Origin: DASUPK01 sp963819715
Lineage (GTDB): Bacteria; Actinomycetota; Thermoleophilia; Solirubrobacterales; 70-9
Direction of reading: 5' to 3'
Assembly (NCBI GenBank): GCA_963819715.1
Contig: CAWFXE010000002.1
Coordinates: 248,001-312,000, forward strand
DNA length: 64,000 nucleotides
The notes beneath the pieces were generated by a model. The model saw only the letters and a program-made list of their open reading frames with translations, had not been told where the DNA came from and did not search any database. Of this stretch, positions 52,585-60,971 are shown one piece after another; the first letter of the stretch is position 1, and each line of letters begins with the position of its first letter. The position numbers and the translations under genes were made by a program.

Positions 52585-53397
52585 CTATCGCTTCCTGCGG
52601 GCCCCGGTGAGAACGACTCGCGACACCAGCTCGGGATCGTCCCACGTCGGGACGTGGCCGCAGCCCGGCAGGAAGACCTGCTCCACCCGCTTCGGCAGGA
52701 TCCCGTCGCGCAGCGGCTTGGTGCGGACCAGAGTGTCGTGCTCGGCCCAGGCCAGGGTGATCGGCGTCTTGATCCCCTTCAGCTCCTCCACCCGCCCGGC
52801 GCGCATCAATGCGCTCGCCTCGTCGTAGGCCGGCGCCGTGACGTAGGCATTGGCGATCGCCTGCGCCTCGCCCGGGCTGAGTCGCTCCGGGTGGTAGATG
52901 AAGCGTCCCAGCGCCCGGCGCCTGCCGCGCGCGGTGGACATGATCGGCCTCAGCAGCGCGCTCGCGGCTCGCCCGCTGCGACGCGCCCGCGCGACCGCCT
53001 GGTTCGACGCCTCCGGCGAGCGCTTCCAGAAGCCGGCCGGACAGAGGGCGACCACGGCGCTGGCGCCGCCCTGGCGGGCGCATTCGATCGAAGTCCATCC
53101 GCCCAAGGAGATCCCCGCGACCGCCGGCTTGCCATCGATTCCGAGCGAGTCGTAGAAGTCGAGTACCGCCGTCGCCAGGTTGGCCGCGCGAGGCTGGACG
53201 CCCTCCGGCAGCTCGGGCGACTTGCCGAAGCCGGGCATGTCGACCGCGATCACCTCCCGCTCAGCCGCCAGCCGGTCCATCACCGGCGACCACTGGATCA
53301 GCGAGCCGCCGAGCGAATGGAGCAGGAGCAGAGGGTCCCCCTCTCCCTGCCGCACGTAGTTCAGCCGTCCCGCGCCCCCGCCGCGGCGCGCACTCAC
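52585..53397 (-). CDS. Alpha/beta fold hydrolase
   Basis: 270 residues with a typical esterase/hydrolase core: 'PLLLLHSLGGSLIQWSPVMDRL' (oxyanion), 'DMPGFGKSPELP', nucleophile 'VAGISLGGWTSIECA' (Ser in GISLGG), acid in 'AWAEHDTLV', His in 'GCGHVPTWDDPELV'. The substrate is unknown. The start overlaps the stop of the GNAT gene by 4 nt on the same strand, so the two are cotranslated. Confidence 0.83.
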   Translation of the reverse strand: MSARRGGGAGRLNYVRQGEGDPLLLLHSLGGSLIQWSPVMDRLAAEREVIAVDMPGFGKSPELPEGVQPRAANLATAVLDFYDSLGIDGKPAVAGISLGGWTSIECARQGGASAVVALCPAGFWKRSPEASNQAVARARRSGRAASALLRPIMSTARGRRRALGRFIYHPERLSPGEAQAIANAYVTAPAYDEASALMRAGRVEELKGIKTPITLAWAEHDTLVRTKPLRDGILPKRVEQVFLPGCGHVPTWDDPELVSRVVLTGARRKR

Positions 53398-53882
53398 AGC
53401 TCGAGGTCGTACTCGACGTAGGTCCCAGCCTCGGCCCCGGTCCGGTCATAGACACTCTGTGCACGGAGGTTGTCCGGGGCGGTCAACCATTCCATTGCCG
53501 GCATGCCGAGCTCCCGGCAGCGATCGGCGCAGATCTGGATCAGGGCATCCGCGATACCGCTGCCCCGCGCTTCCGGATCCACATAGAGGTCCTCCAGGTA
53601 GCCGATCCGCGCCCCCTTCAGGCTCGACCACTTCCAGTCGAGCGTGGCGACGCCGACCGCCTTTCCCTCCTGACGGGCGATGAAGACGTCGCCCTGAGCC
53701 GGATCGGTGATCAGCGTCCGCAGCATCCCGATGACGCCCTCGTCGGGCGGATCTGACTCGTAGAACGCGCAGTAGGCGCGCATCAGGGGCATGAGATCGT
53801 CGATCTCGTCCTCGAGGGCGGGCCGAACCTCCACACCCTCGGCCAGCTCGCGCGGACCTTCGGCTACGGGTTCCTGTGCCAT
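53394..53882 (-). CDS. GNAT family N-acetyltransferase
   Basis: 162 residues with the acetyl-CoA-binding motif 'DLYVDPEARGSGIADALI' (Arg/Gly-X-Gly), preceded by 'VGVATLDWKWSSLKGARIGYLED' and followed by 'GMPAMEWLTAPDNLRAQSVYDRTGAEAG'. It transfers an acetyl group to a small amine or protein. The substrate is unassigned. The start is leaderless by sequence (TAGTAT, 8 nt) and is 24 nt from the divergent lipoprotein start. Confidence 0.88.
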   Translation of the reverse strand: MAQEPVAEGPRELAEGVEVRPALEDEIDDLMPLMRAYCAFYESDPPDEGVIGMLRTLITDPAQGDVFIARQEGKAVGVATLDWKWSSLKGARIGYLEDLYVDPEARGSGIADALIQICADRCRELGMPAMEWLTAPDNLRAQSVYDRTGAEAGTYVEYDLEL

Positions 53883-53890
53883 CCGGGCCG

Positions 53891-53900
53891 ATACTAGGCT
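53891..53900. promoter_or_regulatory. Overlapping divergent promoters, GNAT and lipoprotein genes
   Basis: The ten bases hold TAGTAT on the minus strand (53891-53896), 8 nt before the ATG at 53882, and TAGGCT on the plus strand (53895-53900), 6 nt before the ATG at 53907. The two hexamers share TA, so the promoters exclude each other. Confidence 0.6.
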
Positions 53901-53906
53901 GTCGCC

Positions 53907-54383
53907 ATGCTCGTCCGGTGGTTCGTCGCGGCCCTCGCGGCCCTTGCCCTGCTCCTTGCGGGGTGCGGGGATGGCGGAAAGAGCACCACCGTTGGGCCGG
54001 CGCGAGAGATTGCGGGTGACTGGACCGGAACGCTGACTCAAAAGGGTCTTGCGCCGTTCCGGATCGCGGTCCGGATCTCGCCCGGAGGGGCCGGTCGTGT
54101 CGCATACACAGGCATTGAATGCGGCGGTACGTGGACCCTGAAGCGCATCCTGACTTCACTTCCGCCTGCCGGGTACGAATTCACGGAGACCATCACGCAA
54201 GGAGCGGGCGACGAGTGCAAGGGGGAAGGCGGGGTTGCGATTGACCCGGAACCTCCCCGAGCCCCAAAGGCCCTGGGCTACGGGTTCTTCGGTGGCGGCG
54301 TCAGAAGCAGTGGCCAGCTTCATAGGACCGACGCCTCTGGACTGAAACCGGTCTTCGACGAGGCCGGCGTCACCTCGCGCTGA
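53907..54383 (+). CDS. Putative lipoprotein, unknown
   Basis: 158 residues: signal peptide with lipobox 'ALLLAGC' at about residues 14-20, then a beta-rich domain with 'IAGDWTGTLTQKGLAPFRIAV' and two or three cysteines ('GIECGGTWTL', 'GDECKGEGG'). It is probably tethered to the outer face of the membrane. The start is leaderless by sequence. No family recognised. Confidence 0.65.
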   Translation: MLVRWFVAALAALALLLAGCGDGGKSTTVGPAREIAGDWTGTLTQKGLAPFRIAVRISPGGAGRVAYTGIECGGTWTLKRILTSLPPAGYEFTETITQGAGDECKGEGGVAIDPEPPRAPKALGYGFFGGGVRSSGQLHRTDASGLKPVFDEAGVTSR

Positions 54384-54486
54384 GCGGCGTCGGCGAGTTC
54401 CTCACCGACGGGGGTGAGGAAGTCACCAACTCCTGGAGTTTCGTGCGTAGGAAGGGGCGCGCCGGCCCCGAATAGAGAGGGTCGGT

Positions 54487-55578
54487 ATGCCCAAAGTCGA
54501 CTCTCCAGCGCGCGCGATCGCCCGCAACGTGCTCATCGTCGTAGGGGTCGTTCTCGTCCTCTACGTCATCTATCTGCTGCGCAAGCCCATCAGCTGGCTG
54601 ATCATCGCCGCCTTCCTGGCCGTCGCGCTGGCCGGGCCCGTCAACTTCTTCCAGCGCTACATGAAGCGCGGCATCGCGATCGCGCTCGTCTACCTCGGTC
54701 TGCTGGCAATTCCGATCGGCCTGGGCGCCGTCCTGGTTCCGCCGATCGTCAACCAGGTCAGCGACGTCGCCACCAACGCGCCCCACTACGTGACCGACGT
54801 CGAGGACTACGTGCACAAGAACAAAACCCTCAACGACCTCAACAACAAGTACGACATCACCGCGAAGCTGAACGAGGAGGCCAACAAGCTTCCGAGCAAG
54901 GCCGGCGACGCTGCCGGGGTGCTGCGCGACATCGGCTTCGGCCTCGTCAGCTCGATCTTCGCCGGGGTGACGATTCTGGTCCTGAGCATCTTCATGGTCG
55001 CCGCCGGGCCGAGATGGATCGAGGAGTTCATACGCATGCAGAGACCGGAGCACTCCGAGCGGATCGAGCGAACCCTGCGCCGGATCGCGAACGCGGTCGG
55101 CAACTACGTGGGCGGCGCGCTGCTGCAGGCGACGATCGCGGGGCTCTCGGCGTTCGTGATGCTGACGATCCTCGGCGTGCCGTTTGCGGGCCCACTGGCG
55201 GTGATCATCTTCGTCGCCGATCTGATCCCCGTGGTTGGCGCGACGCTCGGCGCGATCCTTGTCGCCATCGTCACCGCCTTCGTCAACTTCCCCATCGCCC
55301 TGATCATCTGGGTGGTCTTTGCGATCGTCTACCAGCAGGTCGAGAACTACCTGATCCAGCCGCAGATCCAGAAGCGGGCGACCAAGATCGAGGCATTCGT
55401 CGTGCTGGTCGCCGTGCTCTTCGGCAGCACGCTCTTCGGAATCCTCGGCGCCATCCTCGCAATCCCGGCGGCCGCGTCGATCCAGATCTCGCTGCACGAG
55501 TACCGCGAGTACCAGCGCGAGGTCACTGCTGCCGAGACTGAGGGCGGCGGCCCCACGCCGGCGCCCGAAGCTACTTAG
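54487..55578 (+). CDS. AI-2E family transporter
   Basis: 363 residues with about eight transmembrane helices: 'IIAAFLAVALAGPVNFFQR' near the start, 'TILVLSIFMVAAGPRWIEEF', and 'ADLIPVVGATLGAILVAIV', 'QVENYLIQPQIQKRA' at the end. AI-2E proteins (TqsA/YdiK) export small signals or act as Na+/H+ or other secondary transporters. The real substrate here is unknown. The 3' end overlaps the MarR gene by 8 nt. Confidence 0.9.
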   Translation: MPKVDSPARAIARNVLIVVGVVLVLYVIYLLRKPISWLIIAAFLAVALAGPVNFFQRYMKRGIAIALVYLGLLAIPIGLGAVLVPPIVNQVSDVATNAPHYVTDVEDYVHKNKTLNDLNNKYDITAKLNEEANKLPSKAGDAAGVLRDIGFGLVSSIFAGVTILVLSIFMVAAGPRWIEEFIRMQRPEHSERIERTLRRIANAVGNYVGGALLQATIAGLSAFVMLTILGVPFAGPLAVIIFVADLIPVVGATLGAILVAIVTAFVNFPIALIIWVVFAIVYQQVENYLIQPQIQKRATKIEAFVVLVAVLFGSTLFGILGAILAIPAAASIQISLHEYREYQREVTAAETEGGGPTPAPEAT

Positions 55579-56131
55579 GGGTGAGCGCCTCCGCCGGCTC
55601 GGAAGCGGGCCCGGCGGGCGCCACTTGCGCCGTCTCTTCGACGGAGACGCTCTCCACCGCGCGCGCGAGGATGTCGCGAAGCGCGCGCTGGTCCTTCTTC
55701 GACAGGGATGCGATCGGGGGAGGCGGCTGAGCCATCCGCTTGGTGATCTCGCCCTTCATCCACTCGCCCTCCTTGGTGAGGACGATCAGCTTCACTCTCC
55801 GGTCCCCCTCGGCGGCTTCCCGGCGAACCAGGCCGTGCTCCTCGAGGCGGTCGACGATGCCGGTCACGTTCGAGTTGTCACAGAAGAGCGCGTCGGCCAG
55901 CTCGCTCATCTTGCGAGGGCCGCCTCCGAGAATCCTTAGGGCGATCATCTGCTGCGGGGCGAGCTTGAACTCCTGGGCGAGCCCGAACAGGCGCTGCTTG
56001 TTCGTGACCATCAGCCAGTGCATCATGCTCCAGGCCACGGCCCCCGGATCCGTCGTCCCCACTTCCTCTGCGAGCCAGGACCCCGGCCCGGGGAATTTCT
56101 TCTCGGCGGTTCTCCCCTTCATTTGTTCCAT
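55571..56131 (-). CDS. MarR family transcriptional regulator
   Basis: 186 residues: winged helix at about 60-120 ('LAPQQMIALRILGGGPRKMSELADALFCDNSNVTGIVDRLEEHGLV', then a wing with 'RREAAEGDRRVKLIVLTKEG'), flanked by dimer helices and a Pro/Ala/Glu-rich tail. MarR proteins repress drug-resistance or catabolic genes and release on ligand binding. It is divergent from an ABC exporter (99 nt), its probable target. Confidence 0.9.
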   Translation of the reverse strand: MEQMKGRTAEKKFPGPGSWLAEEVGTTDPGAVAWSMMHWLMVTNKQRLFGLAQEFKLAPQQMIALRILGGGPRKMSELADALFCDNSNVTGIVDRLEEHGLVRREAAEGDRRVKLIVLTKEGEWMKGEITKRMAQPPPPIASLSKKDQRALRDILARAVESVSVEETAQVAPAGPASEPAEALTPK

Positions 56132-56151
56132 CTTATCCGATTACTGATGCT

Positions 56152-56188
56152 GTTGGACATTTGCATGGTTCAACTATCTATGTATACT
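56152..56188. promoter_or_regulatory. MarR operator candidate and ABC exporter promoter
   Basis: GTTGGAC (56152-56158) and GTTCAAC (56168-56174) form an imperfect palindrome with a 9-nt spacer. TATACT (56183-56188) is a good -10 with TTGCAT (56161-56166) at 16 nt as -35. The operator overlaps the -35. Transcription has a leader of about 35 nt with GGAGGGGG before the ATG at 56231. Confidence 0.5.
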
Positions 56189-56230
56189 GCCGTCCTTCGC
56201 AGACGATGACTACCCGGAGGGGGAATCCGG

Positions 56231-57265
56231 ATGCCGAGCAGCAACGGAGTCCAGATGGACTCGAATGGAATCGAGGTGACCGGCCTCGAAAGAGAGTTCA
56301 AAGGCGGGGTCCGCGCCGTCGACGGAATCGACTTTGCGGTGCGCCCCGGTGAGATCTACGGCTTCCTCGGCCCGAATGGCGCCGGCAAGTCGACCACGGT
56401 CCACATGCTCACCACCCTCCTCCCGCCCACTGCGGGCTCGGCCAAGGTTGCGGGCTTCGACGTCGTCGAGCAGGGAGCGGACGTGCGCGACTCGATCGGC
56501 GCCGCGCTCCAGGAGGCGGCGCTCGACCCGAACCTGACCGCCACGGAGCACATGCGCCTGCAGGGCGCGCTCCACGGAATGTCGAAAACCGACCGGACCA
56601 AGCGCGGCAAGGAGCTGATCGAGAGGGTCGGCCTCTCTGAGGCGGCAGATCGCAAGGTCAGTGGCTATTCCGGCGGGATGAAGCGCCGGCTAGACCTTGC
56701 GCTCGCGCTGCTGCACAACCCCCGGGTCCTCTTCCTCGACGAGCCGACCACCGGACTCGATATCCAGAGCCGCAGCGCGCTCTGGGATGAGGTCGCCCAT
56801 CTCTCCCGAGACGAGGGGATGACCGTCTTCCTCACCACCCAGTACCTCGAGGAGGCCGACCAGCTCGCGGACCACCTCGGGATCATCGACAACGGCAAGA
56901 TCGTTGCCGCGGGGACGCCGGACGCCCTCAAGGCCGAGGTAGGCCGCCCCACGGTGGAGGTCGTGCCAACGGACCATTCCGACCACGACCGAGCCGAGGA
57001 ACTGCTTCGGCCCTTCGGCGAGCTGGTCCCGGGAACTCCGCAGGGCGCCGCCGTCAGGCTCGAGGATGGAAGCGAGGAGCTCGCCAACATCATCCGTGCG
57101 TTCGACCAGGCCGGCGTCAAGGTCGCGAACCTCGAGCTCCACGAGGCGAGCCTCAACGATGTCTTCCTCGCCAAGACCGGCCGCTCGCTGGAAGGTGCGG
57201 GCGCCGCCTCGCCCGAGCCCGGCACCGGCGAGCACGAGGTCGCGCTCGAAGGGTCGCCAGCCTGA
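56231..57265 (+). CDS. DrrA-type ABC transporter ATP-binding protein
   Basis: 344 residues. Walker A 'GFLGPNGAGKSTT', signature 'SGYSGGMKRRLDLAL', Walker B 'VLFLDEPTTGLD'. A C-terminal extension of about 80 residues with 'TVEVVPTDHSDHDRAEELLRP' is typical of daunorubicin-resistance (DrrA) type exporters. With two permeases it would expel a lipophilic drug or lipid. A strong ribosome site (GGAGGGGG) precedes the ATG. It is controlled probably by the divergent MarR protein. Confidence 0.9.
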   Translation: MPSSNGVQMDSNGIEVTGLEREFKGGVRAVDGIDFAVRPGEIYGFLGPNGAGKSTTVHMLTTLLPPTAGSAKVAGFDVVEQGADVRDSIGAALQEAALDPNLTATEHMRLQGALHGMSKTDRTKRGKELIERVGLSEAADRKVSGYSGGMKRRLDLALALLHNPRVLFLDEPTTGLDIQSRSALWDEVAHLSRDEGMTVFLTTQYLEEADQLADHLGIIDNGKIVAAGTPDALKAEVGRPTVEVVPTDHSDHDRAEELLRPFGELVPGTPQGAAVRLEDGSEELANIIRAFDQAGVKVANLELHEASLNDVFLAKTGRSLEGAGAASPEPGTGEHEVALEGSPA

Positions 57266-58086
57266 TGGAGGCGGCAGCCCTGCCCATTGGCGCGGCCCCG
57301 GTCCGGGAGCGCCCGTCCATCTGGACGCAGGCGCCAGAGCTCGCCCGTCGCTCGATCAAGCGGACCATCCGCCAGCCCGCGGCGATCATCCCGGCCACGC
57401 TCTTCCCGCTGATCCTGCTGGCGATCAACTCGGTCGGCTTGAAGTCGGCGACCTCCCTGCCCGGCTTCCCCACCGACTCCTACGTCACCTTCGCCCTCTC
57501 CTTCGCCTTCATCCAGGCGGGCGTATTCGCCGTGATCGGCACGGGCCAGAACCTCGCCGAGGACAACCAGGGCGGCTTCTTCAACCGCCTGCAGCTGACC
57601 CCGATCCATCCCACCGCCCTCGTCGCCGGACAGCTGGCCGGAACGCTGATGCTCGGGCTCTTCCAGGCCGCCACCTACATCTCGGTGGGCCTGCTCGCCG
57701 GAGCCACGATCGCGGCCGGCTTCACGGGTGCGCTCGTGATGATCGCCCTCGCGATCTGCATCTGCCTGGCCTTCGGGAGCATCGGCCTGGCGGTGGGCAT
57801 GCGCGTCGATGCGCCGGAGAAGGTCCAGAGCCTCTTCCCCCTGATCTTCGTCTTCCTCTTCATGAGCTCGATGAGCCTCCCGCGCAACCTCATCCAGACC
57901 GACTGGTTCCGCGAGGTCGCCACCTACAACCCGGTCAGCTACATGATCGAGGGGCTGCGTTCTCTCCTGATCACCGGCTGGGACGGCGAGGCGCTCGCGC
58001 TCGGCTTCGGCTGCGCGCTCGGCATCCTCGTGGTCGGCCTGTACTTCGCCTCCACGGGCCTGAAGGAGAGGATGGCCCGCACATGA
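57265..58086 (+). CDS. ABC-2 transporter permease (first)
   Basis: 273 residues with six transmembrane helices and the ABC-2 pattern: 'RRSIKRTIRQPAAIIPATLFPLILLAINSVGL', a gap, then 'FNRLQLTPIHPTALVAGQLAGTLMLGL' and 'MSSMSLPRNLIQTDWFREVATYNPVSYMIEGLRSLL'. It pairs with the next gene. The start codon overlaps the ATPase stop by one base (TGATG), and its stop overlaps the second permease start (ATGA). Confidence 0.9.
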   Translation: MEAAALPIGAAPVRERPSIWTQAPELARRSIKRTIRQPAAIIPATLFPLILLAINSVGLKSATSLPGFPTDSYVTFALSFAFIQAGVFAVIGTGQNLAEDNQGGFFNRLQLTPIHPTALVAGQLAGTLMLGLFQAATYISVGLLAGATIAAGFTGALVMIALAICICLAFGSIGLAVGMRVDAPEKVQSLFPLIFVFLFMSSMSLPRNLIQTDWFREVATYNPVSYMIEGLRSLLITGWDGEALALGFGCALGILVVGLYFASTGLKERMART

Positions 58087-58853
58087 GGCGCTACTTCTCG
58101 GTTGCCGGAGGCCTCGCCGGGCGCCTGCTGAACAGCCTGGTGACGAACCCCCTGCTCTTCCTGCCGCCCATGCTGATGCCGCTCTTCTTCTTCACCGCGT
58201 TCGCGGGCGGCCTGTCGGCGGTCAGCAACGTGCCGGGCTTCGACTACGGGCCCGGCTATACGTCCTTCATCTTCGCCTTCGTCCTCTGCCAGAGCGCGGC
58301 CTTCGGCGGTGTCTTCAGCGGATTCTCGATTGCAGCGGACTTCCAGTTCGGCTTCGGCCGCCGGCTGATGCTGGCGACGCCCCACCGCAGCGCACTCATC
58401 CTCGGCTACGGAGTCGTCGCACTGATCCGGGCGGCGATCACGATCACTGTCGTCACGCTCGTGGGACTGCTCGTCGGCATGAACATCGGCGGCGACGGGC
58501 TCGACCTGTTCGGGATGTACGGGCTGGCGGCGATCATCAACATCACCGGCCTGCTCTTCGCGGCCGGGGTCGCGCTGCGCTTCCGCAGCCTCCAGGCGAC
58601 TCCGTTGATGCAGGTGCCCGTCTTCCTGTTCCTCTTCCTCGCGCCGGTATACGTGCCCAGGGAGCTGCTGGGCGGCTGGGTACATGCGGTCGCCCCGTTC
58701 AATCCGGCGACCCACGTGATGGAGACCGCCCGTGACCTGATCGCCGGCACCGGGACCGAGTACCTGGCGACCCTCGGCATCGTCGTGGGGCTGCTCACCC
58801 TCGTCACGCTCTTCATGTTCCGCGGCCTGCGCCAGGCCGAAGCCGCCGGCTAG
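58083..58853 (+). CDS. ABC-2 transporter permease (second)
   Basis: 256 residues with six transmembrane helices: 'NSLVTNPLLFLPPMLMPLFFFTAFAGGL', 'GFGRRLMLATPHRSALILGYGVVALIRAAI', and 'APVYVPRELLGGWVHAVAPFNPATHVMETARDLI'. It forms a heterodimer with the first permease. The stop codon TAG lies at the first bases of the 82-nt repeat copy B. Confidence 0.9.
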   Translation: MRRYFSVAGGLAGRLLNSLVTNPLLFLPPMLMPLFFFTAFAGGLSAVSNVPGFDYGPGYTSFIFAFVLCQSAAFGGVFSGFSIAADFQFGFGRRLMLATPHRSALILGYGVVALIRAAITITVVTLVGLLVGMNIGGDGLDLFGMYGLAAIINITGLLFAAGVALRFRSLQATPLMQVPVFLFLFLAPVYVPRELLGGWVHAVAPFNPATHVMETARDLIAGTGTEYLATLGIVVGLLTLVTLFMFRGLRQAEAAG

Positions 58854-58931
58854 CGGCCACCAGGCCGCTCCACTTTGGAGCGGAGGGCGAAGCCCGTAGC
58901 GACTTATGTGGGGCGGCCGCCTGTGGCCGCG
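58850..58931 (+). repeat. 82-nt multi-hairpin repeat, copy B (3' of the ABC permease)
   Basis: Same element as 8991-9072, here on the plus strand. It begins with CTAG that carries the permease stop, then CCGCTCC-ACTTT-GGAGCGG, GGGC-GAA-GCCC and GCGGCC/GGCCGC hairpins. The differences from copy A are C to T in the first loop, C to T in an unpaired base and T to C in the last loop. The DCC-protein gene on the minus strand ends inside it, taking its TAA stop and last nine codons from the repeat. Confidence 0.85.
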
Positions 58932-59335
58932 GCTTCATCGCGAAGCCGTGAATCGATTCGCCTGTCCGCCCGCCGCTTCGCGCCATTGCTGACGAACTTG
59001 CCCCAGATGCTCCGGTTGCCTGACACGAACCGGTAGCCGCGCTCGGTGGCGCCGGGCAGCCTGCCGGCCGCAGCCGCGAACGGCCCGCCGCGCGGGAGCA
59101 GCCTGAAAAGGGGCTCAAATCCGGCGCCGGCCGAATGCACCTTGCCTGCCTCGTCGACCAGGTGCCATGACCTCGGTCGGTCGGCCGCCGGGACGTCCGC
59201 GAGCAGGCGGTTCGCCTCGGGCGTGCCCAGCGCGACCGGCCTCACCGCTCCGCGCCGATCCCAGGCGAGCACCTTGCCGAGGGACCAGCGGCAGAAGCCG
59301 CAGTCGCGGTCGTAGATCAGGGTCACCCGGGACAT
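58904..59335 (-). CDS. DCC family (DUF393) thiol-disulfide oxidoreductase-like protein
   Basis: 143 residues. The DCC signature is 'LIYDRDCGFCRWSLGKV' (DxDCxxC) near the start, with 'GYRFVSGNRSIWGKF' towards the end. The family has a thioredoxin-like fold; a redox role is likely. The C-terminal nine codons are read from the 82-nt repeat, so the protein end has been replaced or extended by it. It is divergent from the catalase-like gene, 23 nt between starts. Confidence 0.85.
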   Translation of the reverse strand: MSRVTLIYDRDCGFCRWSLGKVLAWDRRGAVRPVALGTPEANRLLADVPAADRPRSWHLVDEAGKVHSAGAGFEPLFRLLPRGGPFAAAAGRLPGATERGYRFVSGNRSIWGKFVSNGAKRRADRRIDSRLRDEAAATGGRPT

Positions 59336-59358
59336 CGCGTCAATTAGTCTCCGTCATC

Positions 59359-60297
59359 GTGGCGACCGCAACCATGTGGGAGGAGATCGTGGAGGCGCTG
59401 AACGCCGTCAACGGCGGTCCCCATCCCGGCCACCGCGCGGTCCACGCCAAGGGAACGGTGTGCAAGGGCACCTTCACTCCGACCCCGGAGGCTTCGAAGC
59501 TCTCGCGCGCGGCTCACCTCCAGGGCGACCCGGTGGAGGCGACGATTCGCTTCTCGAACGCCAGCGGTCACCCCAGGTCACCCGACGCCGATCCGCTCGC
59601 GGGGCGAGGCATGGCGGTGAAGTTCCACCTGCCGGACGGCGAGGCCACCGACATCGTCTCCGTGCCGCTCGTCGTCTTCTTCGCGAGCAATCCGGAGGAC
59701 TTCCTGGAGATGACGCGGGCCCGGATCCCGGATCCGGAAACCGGCCAGCCCGACCCCGAGAAGCTGGGCGCCTACCTCGCCGCGCATCCGGAGGCCGGCA
59801 TCGCGCTTCAAAAAGGGATTCCGAAGCTCGCCCCGACGACGAGCTTCGCGACTTCGGACTACCGAGGGCTCCACGCCTTCTGCCTCGTCGACTCCGAGGG
59901 AGGCAAGCACTGGGGCCGCTACACCTGGGAGCCCGAGGACGGGACCGAGTACCTGACCGACGAGCAGCGAGAGACGGCCGACCGCGACTACCTGCAGGAG
60001 GAGATCCGCGAGCGGCTCGGCTCGGGCATCGCCCGCTTCACGCTCGAGTTCACCCTGGCCGACGAGGACGACCCGCTCGACGATCCCACCCAGGAATGGG
60101 AGGGCGAGCGGGGGGTCGTGGAGCTCGGGGAGCTGGAAGTGCTGGAGGTGGTCGAGAACCCGGAGACTCCGGAGGAGCCGCTGATCTTCGACCCGATGCG
60201 GCTCACCGACGGCATCGAGCCCTCGGACGACAAGATCCTCGCGGCGCGGCCGAAGGCGTACAACGTCTCGATCGAGCGTCGCTGCGAGACCGGCTAG
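59359..60297 (+). CDS. Catalase-like (SrpA-type) haem peroxidase
   Basis: 312 residues, shorter than classical catalases (about 480). Active-site His in 'GHRAVHAKGTVCKGTF', Asn in 'IRFSNASGH', and the proximal haem Tyr in 'AARPKAYNVSIERR'. Short catalase-related peroxidases reduce organic hydroperoxides or H2O2. The GTG start is leaderless by sequence (TAGTCT, 8 nt). The stop overlaps the deazaflavin oxidoreductase stop by 4 nt. Confidence 0.85.
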   Translation: MATATMWEEIVEALNAVNGGPHPGHRAVHAKGTVCKGTFTPTPEASKLSRAAHLQGDPVEATIRFSNASGHPRSPDADPLAGRGMAVKFHLPDGEATDIVSVPLVVFFASNPEDFLEMTRARIPDPETGQPDPEKLGAYLAAHPEAGIALQKGIPKLAPTTSFATSDYRGLHAFCLVDSEGGKHWGRYTWEPEDGTEYLTDEQRETADRDYLQEEIRERLGSGIARFTLEFTLADEDDPLDDPTQEWEGERGVVELGELEVLEVVENPETPEEPLIFDPMRLTDGIEPSDDKILAARPKAYNVSIERRCETG

Positions 60298-60755
60298 CGC
60301 GCCTGGTCGTCGAAGCTGAGGACGAAGGCCGGGTGATCCGGCATGATCCGCTCGATCTCCTCGTCGGATGCCTTCGCGTCGATGCCGAGGAACCCCTTCA
60401 CCTCCCAGGACCACTTGTCCATGTAGAGGCGCATCAGCGGGAGCTTCTCCGAGTCCGGTACCTCGGTCGCGTGGAAATGGCGCACCTTGCGGCCGCTGCG
60501 GAGCTCTCCCTCACCCGCAACCCGCATGTTGCGCACCCACTGGGTCGTGCCGCGAGGCGCCAGCAGATAGGTCTTCCCGTCGAGTTCGAACGGATTGACC
60601 GGATTGGTCCGCATCTCACCGCTCTTCCGCCCGCGCACCGCGAGCGTCTGCGAACCCTGGACGCTGAGGCCGAGCTTGTGGAGTCCGGCCACGAGAGGGT
60701 TGAAGATGGTCCGCGTGAACCAGTCCGGCTTGTGGTAGAGGGCCTCCTCGCTCAC
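60294..60755 (-). CDS. Deazaflavin (F420)-dependent nitroreductase-like protein
   Basis: 153 residues from the GTG at 60755. DDN/AclJ pattern: 'QTLAVRGRKSGEMRTNPV' and 'YLLAPRGTTQWVRNMRVAGEGELR' form the split beta-barrel that binds F420; 'RHFHATEVPDSEKLPLM' follows. Such proteins reduce quinones, nitro compounds or pigments with F420H2. The GTG lies 7 nt from TAGGGT. Confidence 0.85.
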   Translation of the reverse strand: MSEEALYHKPDWFTRTIFNPLVAGLHKLGLSVQGSQTLAVRGRKSGEMRTNPVNPFELDGKTYLLAPRGTTQWVRNMRVAGEGELRSGRKVRHFHATEVPDSEKLPLMRLYMDKWSWEVKGFLGIDAKASDEEIERIMPDHPAFVLSFDDQAR

Positions 60756-60762
60756 CCCTCCC

Positions 60763-60780
60763 ACCCTAATACCTAGGTAT
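60763..60780. promoter_or_regulatory. Divergent promoter with a 12-bp perfect palindrome
   Basis: ATACCTAGGTAT (60769-60780) is its own complement. The minus-strand TAGGGT (60763-60768) serves the oxidoreductase gene, and AGGTAT (60775-60780) may serve the small membrane protein at 60792. A dimeric regulator would cover both. Confidence 0.5.
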
Positions 60781-60791
60781 GTTGCACGCCC

Positions 60792-60971
60792 ATGAATAAA
60801 CGCGGCGGACCGGGCCTCCTCACCATCATCTATCTGATCGTCGGTGTCTTCGTGGCCAGCGACCACGGCTACATCCACCACCATTCGCTCGGCCAGGTCG
60901 TGTCGACGCTGCTGGCGATCCTGCTCTGGCCTCTGGTCCTGATCTTCGGCGTCAACCTGCACATCAGCTGA
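60792..60971 (+). CDS. Small membrane protein, 59 residues
   Basis: Two hydrophobic segments, 'LLTIIYLIVGVFVAS' and 'VVSTLLAILLWPLVLIFGVNL', joined by a His-rich turn ('DHGYIHHHSLG'). It may be a regulatory subunit or a simple anchor. The stop overlaps the ATG of the SRPBCC gene by one base (TGATG), so it is translated with it. Confidence 0.7.
   Translation: MNKRGGPGLLTIIYLIVGVFVASDHGYIHHHSLGQVVSTLLAILLWPLVLIFGVNLHIS

Noticed and set aside
60294..60962. A long upstream extension of the deazaflavin oxidoreductase
   Set aside because: The extra 69 codons are antisense to the small membrane protein, and a GTG with a TAGGGT hexamer 7 nt away marks the likely start.
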